Shown here one piece after another: positions 34,301 to 46,300 of a stretch of 64,000 bases of DNA (position 1 is the first letter of the stretch; each line of letters starts with the position of its first letter). Source of the DNA: Mesostigma viride (Eukaryota; Streptophyta; Mesostigmatophyceae; Mesostigmatales; Mesostigmataceae); assembly GCA_009746045.1 (NCBI GenBank), contig RPFO01000002.1:1953006-2017005 (forward strand). The letters are read 5' to 3'. Below the pieces are notes generated by a model. The model was not told the origin of the DNA and made no database searches. It was given only the letters and a program-made list of their open reading frames with translations. Position numbers and translations under genes: made by a program.

Positions 34301-37300
34301 CTCGTGCGTGCGGTCTGTCCTTGCACCTCCTTACGCACCTTGTTTCCGCCTTACGCCCCCTGTCCCCCCTTGCGCCCACTCCCCCCCCTTACGCCCACTG
34401 CCCCCCATTACCCCCCCTTGTCCCCCCTTGTCATGTCCCTCGTCCCCCTTCCCGCGTCGCGCCAGGTGGATGCTTTCCACATCTTGACGGAGGCCGGGGC
34501 CGCGCATGAGGCAGGCGTGGTGCCCGCGTCGCACGGGCCCACCGCGCACGGCTTTGTGAGTGGCCGCTTGTCCGCCGTAGAGTAGTAGGGTGCTTTCTTT
34601 GCCAGGGCGAGGCAGGGTGCTCGCTATGTTACTTTGATTTAGGCATTTCCATATTAAATGTTTAGGTCTCCACAACTCAGGTGGGTACTCCTTTGTGAGT
34701 AAGGTACCTGCCATCACGAGCTGCCAAGAGGGGCGACCCTGATGGGACGGCCCAGCTCGCCTGCCTGTTGCTCATTGTTGAAGTGTGATCGCGCATGTAA
34801 CTCCCCCACCCACCCTTCAATATTAGGGCACTGGCATGATTGGTGTGTGGGCATTAAATGTTGGGCATGTCATCAGTCTCGATGTCCCTACGGTGGATAC
34901 ATTGTTTGGATGTATTGGGAAATCATAAGCGGGCTAGGACTGGTGCTCTAGTTTCAGGCCTGTACGCCTGCTGCTTGCCGTGTGCTTGTGAGCGTGTCCC
35001 TGGATGAGCCCTCGTGGAGGAGCGCGTGGCCATGCTTGCGCACGCACATGTCTGCTTGCACACCGCTGTGCTGGCAAGGCTGCTGCTGGAGACGTCTGCA
35101 CAGCGCAAAGTGGCACTTGTTGGCAAGGCTGAGGTATTGCTGGCCACGATGTCCCCTGTACACACGTCTGCGATCGGCCCGGCCTTTTCCGCATGTCGTG
35201 TCCATTAAAAGGATGTTTAAGTTTTGCTGTCTTTGCGTGTGGGGCAGCACGACTATGCTCTTGGCGTGTTCCTGGTATATAAGGAATTATGCTGTCTGGG
35301 CGTGTTCGTGGTATAGGAGTTATGCTGTCTGGGCGTATTCGTGGTATAGGAGTTATGCTGTCTGGGCGTGTTCGTGGTATATATGGGGTTATGCTGTCTG
35401 GGCGTATTCGTGGTATAGGAGTTATGCTGTCTGGGTGTGTTCGTGGTATATATGGGGTTATGCTGTTTGGGCGTGTTCGTGGTATATATGGGGTTATGCT
35501 GTCTGGGCGTATTCGTGGTATATATGGGGTTATGCTGTCTGGGCGTGTTCGTGGTATATATGGGGTTATGCTGTCTGGGCGTGTTCGTGGTATATATGGG
35601 GTTATGCTGTCTGGGCGTGTTCGTGGTATATATGGGGTTATGCTGTCTGGGCGTGTTCGTGGTATATATGGGGCTATGCTGTCTGGGCGTGTTCGTGGTA
35701 TATATGGGGTTATGCTGTCTGGGCGTGTTCGTGGTATATATGGGGTTATGCTGTCTGGGCGTGTTCGTGGTATAGGAGTTATGCTGTCTGGGCGTGTTCG
35801 TGGTATATATGGGGTTATGCTGTCTGGGCGTGTTCGTGGTATATATGGGGTTATGCTGTCTGGGCGTGTTCGTGGTTTATATGGGGTTATGCTGTCTGGG
35901 CGTGTTCGTGGTATATATGGGGTTATGCTGTCTGGGCGTGTTCGTGGTATAGGAGTTATGCTGTCTGGGCGTGTTCGTGGTATATATGGGGTTATGCTGT
36001 CTGGGCGTGTTCGTGGTGTATATGGGGTTATGCTGTCTGGGCGTGTTCGTGGTATATATGGGGTTATGCTGTCTGGGCGTGTTCGTGGTTTATACGGGGT
36101 TATGCTGTCTGGGCGTGTTCGTGGTATATATGGGGTTATGCTGTCTGGGCGTGTTCGTGGTATATATGGGGCTATGCTGTCTGGGCGTGTTCGTGGTTTA
36201 TATGGGGTTATGCTGTCTGGGCGTGTTCGTGGTTTATATGGGGTTATGCTGTCTGGGCGTGTTCGTGGTATATATGGGGTTATGCTGTCTGGGCGTGTTC
36301 GTGGTTTATATGGGGTTATGCTGTCTGGGCGTGTTCGTGGTATATATGGGGTTATGCTGTCTGGGCGTGTTCGTGGTATATATGGGGTTATGCTGTCTGG
36401 GCGTGTTCGTGGTATATATGGGGTTATGCTGTCTGGGCGTGTTCGTGGTGTATATGGGGTTATGCTGTCTGGGCGTGTTCGTGGTTTATATGGGGTTATG
36501 CTGTCTGGGCGTGTTCGTGGTTTATATGGGGTTATGCTGTCTGGGCGTGTTCGTGGTTTATATGGGGTTATGCTGTCTGGGCGTGTTCGTGGTTTATATG
36601 GGGTTATGCTGTCTGGGCGTGTTCGTGGTATATATGGGGTTATGCTGTCTGGGCGTGTTCGTGGTGTATATGGGGTTATGCTGTCTGGGCGTGTTCGTGG
36701 TATATATGGGGTTATGCTGTCTGGGCGTGTTCGTGGTATATATGGGGTTATGCTGTCTGGGCGTGTTCGTGGTTTATATGGGGTTATGCTGTCTGGGCGT
36801 GTTCGTGGTATATATGGGGTTATGCTGTCTGGGCGTATTCGTGGTATAGGGTTATGCTGTCTGGGCGTGTTCGTGGTATATATGGGGTTATGCTGTCTGG
36901 GCGTGTTCGTGGTATATATGGGGTTATGCTGTCTGGGCGTGTTCGTGGTTTATATGGGGTTATGCTGTCTGGGCGTGTTTGTGGTTTATATGGGGTTATG
37001 CTGTCTGGGTGTGTTCGTGGTATATATGGGGTTATGCTGTCTGGGCGTGTTCGTGGTATATATGGGGTTATGCTGTCTGGGCGTGTTCGTGGTATATATG
37101 GGGTTATGCTGTCTGGGCGTGTTCGTGGTATATATGGGGTTATGCTGTCTGGGCGTGTTCGTGGTATATATGGGGTTATGCTGTCTGGGCGTGTTCGTGG
37201 TTTATATGGGGTTATGCTGTCTGGGCGTGTTCGTGGTGTATATGGGGTTATGCTGTCTGGGCGTGTTCGTGGTATATATGGGGTTATGCTGTCTGGGCGT

Positions 37301-40300
37301 GTTCGTGGTATATATGGGGTTATGCTGTCTGGGCGTGTTCGTGGTATATATGGGGTTATGCTGTCTGGGCGTGTTCGTGGTATGTATGGGGTTATGCTGT
37401 CTGGGCGTGTTCGTGGTATATATGGGGTTATGCTGTCTGGGCGTGTTCGTGGTATATATGGGGTTATGCTGTCTGGGCGTGTTCGTGGTTTATATGGGGT
37501 TATGCTGTCTGGGCGTGTTCGTGGTGTATATGGGGTTATGCTGTCTGGGCGTGTTCGTGGTATATATGGGGTTATGCTGTCTGGGCGTGTTCGTGGTATA
37601 TATGGGGTTATGCTGTCTGGGCGTGTTCGTGGTATATATGGGGTTATGCTGTCTGGGCGTGTTCGTGGTATATATGGGGTTATGCTGTCTGGGCGTGTTC
37701 GTGGTATATATGGGGTTATGCTGTCTGGGCGTGTTCGTGGTATGTATGGGGTTATGCTGTCTGGGCGTGTTCGTGGTATATATGGGGTTATGCTGTCTGG
37801 GCGTGTTCGTGGTATATATGGGGTTATGCTGTCTGGGCGTGTTCGTGGTATATATGGGGTTATGCTGTCTGGGCGTGTTCGTGGTGTATATGGGGTTATG
37901 CTGTCTGGGCGTGTTCGTGGTATATATGGGGTTATGGTGTCTGGGCGTGTTCGTGGTATATATGGGGTTATGCTGTCTGGGCGTGTTCGTGGTATGTATG
38001 GGGTTATGCTGTCTGGGCGTGTTCGTGGTATATATGGGGTTATGCTGTCTGGGCGTGTTCGTGGTTATATGGGGTTATGCTGTCTGGGCGTGTTCGTGGT
38101 ATATATGGGGTTATGCTGTCTGGGCGTGTTCGTGGTATATATGGGGTTATGCTGTCTGGGTGTGTTCGTGGTATATATGGGGTTATGCTGTCTGGGCGTG
38201 TTCGTGGTATGTATGGGGTTATGCTGTCTGGGCGTGTTCGTGGTATATATGGGGTTATGCTGTCTGGGCGTGTTCGTGGTATATATGGGGTTATGCTGTC
38301 TGGGCGTGTTCGTGGTATATATGGGGTTATGCTGTCTGGGCGTGTTCGTGGTATATATGGGGTTATGCTGTCTGGGCGTGTTCGTGGTATAGGGTTATGC
38401 TGTCTGGGCGTGTTCGTGGTATATATGGGGTTATGCTGTCTGGGCGTGTTCGTGGTATATATGGGGTTATGCTGTCTGGGCGTGTTCGTGGTTATATGGG
38501 GTTATGCTGTCTGGGCGTGTTCGTGGTATATATGGGGTTATGCTGTCTGGGCGTGTTCGTGGTGTATATGGGGTTATGCTGTCTGGGCGTGTTCGTGGTG
38601 TATATGGGGTTATGCTGTCTGGGCGTGTTCGTGGTATATATGGGGTTATGCTGTCTGGGCGTGTTCGTGGTTATATGGGGTTATGCTGTCTGGGCGTGTT
38701 CGTGGTGTATATGGGGTTATGCTGTCTGGGCGTGTTCGTGGTTATATGGGGTTATGCTGTCTGGGCGTGTTCGTGGTATATATGGGGTTATGCTGTCTGG
38801 GCGTGTTCGTGGTATATATGGGGTTATGCTGTCTGGGCGTGTTCGTGGTATATATGGGGTTATGCTGTCTGGGCGTGTTCGTGGTATATATGGGGTTATG
38901 CTGTCTGGGCGTGTTCGTGGTGTATATGGGGTTATGCTGTCTGGGCGTGTTCGTGGTTATATGGGTTATGCTGTCTGGGCGTGTTCGTGGTTTATATGGG
39001 GTTATGCTGTCTGGGCGTGTTCGTGGTATGTATGGGGTTATGCTGTCTGGGCGTGTTCGTGGTATATATGGGGTTATGCTGTCTGGGCGTGTTCGTGGTT
39101 TATATGGGGTTATGCTGTCTGGGCGTGTTCGTGGTATATATGGGGTTATGCTGTCTGGGCGTGTTCGTGGTATATATGGGGTTATGCTGTCTGGGCGTGT
39201 TCGTGGTATATATGGGGTTATGCTGTCTGGGCGTGTTCGTGGTATATATGGGGTTATGCTGTCTGGGCGTGTTCGTGGTATATATGGGGTTATGCTGTCT
39301 GGGCGTGTTCGTGGTATATATGGGGTTATGCTGTCTGGGCGTGTTCGTGGTATATATGGGGTTATGCTGTCTGGGCGTGTTCGTGGTGTATATGGGGTTA
39401 TGCTGTCTGGGCGTGTTCGTGGTGTATATGGGGTTATGCTGTCTGGGCGTGTTCGTGGTATATATGGGGTTATGCTGTCTGGGCGTGTTCGTGGTATATA
39501 TGGGGTTATGCTGTCTGGGCGTGTTCGTGGTGTATATGGGGTTATGCTGTCTGGGCGTGTTCGTGGTGTATATGGGGTTATGCTGTCTGGGCGTGTTCGT
39601 GGTATATATGGGGTTATGCTGTCTGGGCGTGTTCGTGGTATATATGGGGTTATGCTGTCTGGGTGTGTTCGTGGTTTATATGGGGTTATGCTGTCTGGGC
39701 GTGTTCGTGGTATATATGGGGTTATGCTGTCTGGGCGTGTTCGTGGTATATATGGGGTTATGCTGTCTGGGCGTGTTCGTGGTTTATATGGGGTTATGCT
39801 GTCTGGGCGTGTTCGTGGTATATATGGGGTTATGCTGTCTGGGCGTGTTCGTGGTATATATGGGGTTATGCTGTCTGGGCGTGTTCGTGGTATATATGGG
39901 GTTATGCTGTCTGGGCGTGTTCGTGGTATATATGGGGTTATGCTGTCTGGGCGTGTTCGTGGTTATATGGGGTTATGCTGTCTGGGCGTGTTCGTGGTAT
40001 GTATGGGGTTATGCTGTCTGGGCGTGTTCGTGGTATGTATGGGGTTATGCTGTCTGGGCGTGTTCGTGGTATATATGGGGTTATGCTGTCTGGGCGTGTT
40101 CGTGGTTTATATGGGGTTATGCTGTCTGGGTGTGTTCGTGGTATATATGGGGTTATGCTGTCTGGGCGTGTTCGTGGTATATATGGGGTTATGCTGTCTG
40201 GGCGTGTTCGTGGTATATATGGGGTTATGCTGTCTGGGCGTGTTCGTGGTATATATGGGGTTATGCTGTCTGGGCGTGTTCGTGGTATAGGGTTATGCTG

Positions 40301-43300
40301 TCTGGGCGTGTTCGTGGTATATATGGGGTTATGCTGTCTGGGCGTGTTCGTGGTATATATGGGGTTATGCTGTCTGGGCGTGTTCGTGGTATATATGGGG
40401 TTATGCTGTCTGGGCGTGTTCGTGGTTTATATGGGTTATGCTGTCTGGGCGTGTTCGTGGTATATATGGGGTTATGCTGTCTGGGCGTGTTCGTGGTATA
40501 TATGGGGTTATGCTGTCTGGGCGTGTTCGTGGTATATGGGGTTATGCTGTCTGGGCGTGTTCGTGGTATATATGGGGTTATGCTGTCTGGGCGTGTTCGT
40601 GGTATATATGGGGTTATGCTGTCTGGGCGTGTTCGTGGTATATATGGGGTTATGCTGTCTGGGCGTGTTCGTGGTTATATGGGGTTATGCTGTCTGGGCG
40701 TGTTCGTGGTATATATGGGGTTATGCTGTCTGGGCGTGTTCGTGGTATATATGGGGTTATGCTGTCTGGGCGTGTTCGTGGTATATATGGGGTTATGCTG
40801 TCTGGGCGTGTTCGTGGTATATATGGGGTTATGCTGTCTGGGCGTGTTCGTGGTATATATGGGGTTATGCTGTCTGGGCGTGTTCGTGGTATATATGGGG
40901 CTATGCTGTCTGGGCGTGTTCGTGGTATATATGGGGTTATGCTGTCTGGGCGTGTTCGTGGTATATATGGGGTTATGCTGTCTGGGCGTGTTCGTGGTTT
41001 ATATGGGGTTATGCTGTCTGGGCGTGTTCGTGGTATATATGGGGTTATGCTGTCTGGGCGTGTTCGTGGTATATATGGGGTTATGCTGTCTGGGCGTGTT
41101 CGTGGTATATATGGGGTTATGCTGTCTGGGCGTGTTCGTGGTATATATGGGGTTATGCTGTCTGGGCGTGTTCGTGGTATATATGGGGTTATGCTGTCTG
41201 GGCGTGTTCGTGGTATATATGGGGTTATGCTGTCTGGGTGTGTTCGTGGTATATATGGGGTTATGCTGTCTGGGCGTGTTCGTGGTTATATGGGGTTATG
41301 CTGTCTGGGCGTGTTCGTGGTTTATATGGGGTTATGCTGTCTGGGCGTGTTCGTGGTATATATGGGGTTATGCTGTCTGGGCGTGTTCGTGGTATATATG
41401 GGGTTATGCTGTCTGGGCGTGTTCGTGGTATATATGGGGCTATGCTGTCTGGGCGTGTTCGTGGTGTATATGGGGTTATGCTGTCTGGGCGTGTTCGTGG
41501 TATATATGGGGCTATGCTGTCTGGGCGTGTTCGTGGTATATATGGGGTTATGCTGTCTGGGCGTGTTCGTGGTGTATATGGGGTTATGCTGTCTGGGCGT
41601 GTTCGTGGTATATATGGGGTTATGCTGTCTGGGCGTGTTCGTGGTATATATGGGGTTATGCTGTCTGGGCGTGTTCGTGGTTTATATGGGGTTATGCTGT
41701 CTGGGCGTGTTCGTGGTATATATGGGGTTATGCTGTCTGGGCGTGTTCGTGGTATATATGGGGTTATGCTGTCTGGGCGTGTTCGTGGTATATATGGGGT
41801 TATGCTGTCTGGGCGTGTTCGTGGTATATATGGGGTTATGCTGTCTGGGCGTGTTCGTGGTTTATATGGGGTTATGCTGTCTGGGCGTGTTCGTGGTATA
41901 TATGGGGTTATGCTGTCTGGGCGTGTTCGTGGTATATATGGGGTTATGCTGTCTGGGCGTGTTCGTGGTATATATGGGGTTATGCTGTCTGGGCGTGTTC
42001 GTGGTATATATGGGGTTATGCTGTCTGGGCGTGTTCGTGGTATATATGGGGTTATGCTGTCTGGGCGTGTTCGTGGTATATATGGGGTTATGCTGTCTGG
42101 GCGTGTTCGTGGTATATATGGGGTTATGCTGTCTGGGCGTGTTCGTGGTATATATGGGGTTATGCTGTCTGGGCGTGTTCGTGGTATATATGGGGTTATG
42201 CTGTCTGGGCGTGTTCGTGGTATATATGGGGTTATGCTGTCTGGGCGTGTTCGTGGTATATATGGGGTTATGCTGTCTGGGCGTGTTCGTGGTATATATG
42301 GGGTTATGCTGTCTGGGCGTATTCGTGGTATAGGAGTTATGCTGTCTGGGCGTGTTCGTGGTATATATGGGGTTATGCTGTCTGGGCGTGTTCGTGGTAT
42401 ATATGGGGTTATGCTGTCTGGGCGTGTTCGTGGTTTATATGGGGTTATGCTGTCTGGGCGTGTTCGTGGTATATATGGGGTTATGCTGTCTGGGCGTGTT
42501 CGTGGTATATATGGGGTTATGCTGTCTGGGCGTGTTCGTGGTATATATGGGGTTATGCTGTCTGGGCGTGTTCGTGGTATATATGGGGTTATGCTGTCTG
42601 GGCGTGTTCGTGGTATATATGGGGTTATGCTGTCTGGGCGTGTTCGTGGTTTATATGGAGTTATGCTGTCTGGGCGTGTTCGTGGTATATATGGGGTTAT
42701 GCTGTCTGGGCGTGTTCGTGGTGTATATGGGGTTATGCTGTCTGGGCGTGTTCGTGGTATATATGGGGTTATGCTGTCTGGGTGTGTTCGTGGTATATAT
42801 GGGGTTATGCTGTCTGGGCGTGTTCGTGGTTTATATGGGGTTATGCTGTCTGGGCGTGTTCGTGGTATATATGGGGTTATGCTGTCTGGGCGTGTTCGTG
42901 GTATATATGGGGTTATGCTGTCTGGGCGTATTCGTGGTATAGGAGTTATGCTGTCTGGGTGTGTTCGTGGTATATATGGGGTTATGCTGTCTGGGCGTGT
43001 TGGTGTTATGGTATCCTCCACACCACGGCCTTACTTGATGACGGCAGTTGCACGAGATGACGGTCCAGTGTACATGGGCTACCCTTGGCCCTGCCTCGGG
43101 CCACTCCCCACCCCCGCCCCCCTTGCCTGGCCGTTAGCCCCTCGATGGACCCACGCGCCATGTGCCACGCACCACCCCTGCCCTTGGCCCGCCTCTTGTG
43201 CCCGCTTGCCACGCCTCATGCGTGCGCCTGGCTTCTTCCCCACGCCCACTTGTGCAACGCGCCTGTCGCCAGATCATCTTCCTCGTGCTTCATGCGGACG

Positions 43301-46300
43301 ACGCGCGCATCGTCAACCCGGACATGCACGACCTGCTGCTGCAGTCAATCACCTTTCTGCTGCGCTATGCGGTGAGCACTCGCGTTTGCTAGAAGTGTGG
43401 CCCTGTACCTTGCTGCGGCACTAGCGGGTGCGTGCCTCAGGTTGCGCTAGTCGGTAGAGTGCGATCCTTTGCCTTTTGCCGCGCTACCCAGGGAGTGCCA
43501 TGCCTTTGAGTATTTGGCAGCGCGACGTCCCTCCGTCCCTTGAGCCGGATGAGCCAGCTCCCCATCGGCCCACCATGGCTCGCAGGGTGCTTGTTCCTTG
43601 CCTTGACCTGCGGTCAACATTGATTGAAACACAAGCAATACAACACAGGCGTCTGCCCCTGTCCGCGCATAGGCATGCGCGCACATGCTGACCTCGTGCG
43701 CGCCACCTCCCCTGTCGGGTGCCGGTGTCTTGCTGCCCTTCCTACACCAACGGCGCGACGGCACGTGTCCTCAGGACTACCTGGCGGCGCTGGAGGCCAA
43801 CGAGGTTGCGCGCACGCAGCTCGTGCCCATGCTACTGCGCGTGTTCGACTCCAACTTCTGGATCCCGGCCTCCAACATCCTGCTGCGGCTGACCTGCGGT
43901 GCGGGCCTGGAGAAGCGCTGGAAGGGCGTCAACCAGAGCCCGTCCACCGTCTTCCAGCGCCGCATACGGTGAGCCCGCGCGGAGTGGGGCCAGGGCAAGG
44001 GTGATGCGTGCCTGCCTGGGTGCCCCTGATACATGCCTCGCCATCAGAGGCTCACGTGATGATGATGATGGTTAGCAGTAAAGTATTCCTGTGAAAAGAT
44101 GGTCTTATGATTCAGGTCTTGTGTCAACACGGGCAGAAGGTTGTCTCCAATATGCCGCCGCAGCAACGCCGCGCATGTTGCCATCCAGCCAAAGGGCCAG
44201 GGGCCTTATGCGTGGTGATATTGCGTGGTGGTGACAGGGCACGTTTCCCGCAATGAGGGGAAGCGGGGGCGCCCCTGCTATGTGTCTCTCATCTCTCACG
44301 AAAGCGGGCGAGGGGTGCACTTGCTCGTTGCATCTCGAATCACCGGGGTGGGGGTGGGGTGGGGGGCATGCCATGTGGTGGGAGATGGGGCATGTTGATA
44401 TTGGCGGGGGCATTCTCTGTGTGTTCATGCCCATGGCACACCCACCTCTGCTTCGAGGTACTGCCCCACCACATGGTTGCAGCAATGGCCGATGTCTGGT
44501 CAGGGCAATGTTTTCCTATATACTTGTGGTTGGGAGGAAATTCCTGACCGCTGCCTGCCTGGACGCCACCGCGCCACCTGCAGGGAGGCGTGGCGGGGCG
44601 ACCCGGCGCTGGTGGCCTCCTTCCTCAACCGCATGTTCAACACGCTCAACTGGACGATATCGGAGCTGAGCGTCGCCGCCGAGGGGCTCGCGGGGGGGGG
44701 AGCGCCAGCCGTTGCAGGTGGCGGCGCGCTGGCGTCCGCATCCCAACGCCGACAGGTGCCGCAATGGCTGTCTTGTTGCTTTTGTTCTTCTTCCTTTGCT
44801 TTCTTCTCATTTTGTTGCCTCCCTGTGCCTTGTCTCAGCAAGTTTGTGTGACCGGGGATGCAGCCATCAAATGGCGTTGCCGTTTGGTTCTTTGGCCTCG
44901 GTTGCCATCCGGTGAATGGGCAAGATGAGTGCTTCAAGCCTCAGGTGTGGTCGCCATTTTGCACTTGCCCCACTGCCTTGGCCTGATACTTCTTCATGGT
45001 ACTCGATATCCTGGTAAAATATGTCCCGGTAAAAGATATCCCGGTTGTAGATGTCCTGGTAATCGATATCCTGGTGATAGACATCCTGGAACTAGATATC
45101 CTGGTGATAGACATCCTGGAACTAGATATCCTGGTGATAGACATCCTGGAACTAGATATCCTGGTGATAGACATCCTGGAACTAGATATCCTGGTGATAG
45201 ACATCCTGGAACTAGATATCCTGGTGATAGACATCCTGGAACTAGATATCCTGGTAGGACGCGGCGTCTGTCCTTGTGTGCTATGGAGGGGTTTAGAGCC
45301 CTTTCCTTCCATCCTCTTTTGTTTTCTGCCTTCATCCCCAGGGCTGACGTTGGAATGGGGGGCAAAGGGAATCGTTTCTTTCAATTCATCCCCCTTCGTC
45401 GTCGCCGCCCGCCGGCACGCGCAGCAAAGGCCGTGGGTCATCGTGGGGAGAAGTGATGTTGTAAATGTGTTAGCCCAAAGGATAACCGTCCTCAGGGCCA
45501 TGTTGTCGGCAAGGCAGTTACCAGTAGCGTCCCACGTCCCTGCCATCACTAGGCTCTTGTCAGCATGGCCGTGCAGACCATCGGTTTCGCTGGTCTCTCG
45601 ACCCGCTTTGTGACTGTGCTTGGCTCATGCTCGGCCCAGAGTTCCTCTATTTAGACCGCTCCTGAATCTGGCCGCCTTGCTAGTCGGCACGCCTGTTTGG
45701 TGCCCGCACGCAATCGCCGTCCGTGCGCTTGGTGCATGATTTTGGTTGCTTGCTTTTGATCCCATGCGCTTGGTTGCATGTTTTGGGTGCACGTTTGGCT
45801 GCATGTGTTGGGTACCCGCAGGCACAGGAGCGGCAGCAAACACAGCGCAAGGCGACGGCCATGCTGGACCTGAGCTCCAGCCTGGAGCGGTTGCTCGAGT
45901 TCTTCACGCGGGCGATGGCGGACGCGTTCCTGGTGGGGCCGGAGGTCAGCATCACGCGGCTGTGCGAGATCGTCATGTTCGTGCTCAGCCAGAGCGCCAC
46001 GCGCGAGGCCGCCGCCCGGTACGTGCGCGCGCTGCCATCCGTATGCCCTATCTATCGACCTATCGACCTATGGACCCATCGACCTATAGACCTATCGACC
46101 TATCGACCTATCGACCTATCGACCTATCGACCTATCGACCTATCGACCTATCGACCTATCAACCTATCGACCTATCGACCTATCGACCTATCGACCTATC
46201 GACCTATCGACCTATCGACCTATCGACCTATCGACCTATCGACCTATCGACCTAGTGACCTATCGACCTATCGACCTATCGACCTATCGACCTATCGACC

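Noticed and set aside
34982-35218. Possible extra RKP exon before the minisatellite
   Set aside because: Exon 7 (ending 34555) and exon 8 (starting 43273) already join in phase and are contiguous in the family; this stretch has no matching segment.
40438-43021. Large repeat ORFs on both strands inside the 36-bp array
   Set aside because: Mutually overlapping frames through a minisatellite; an intron of the RKP homolog.
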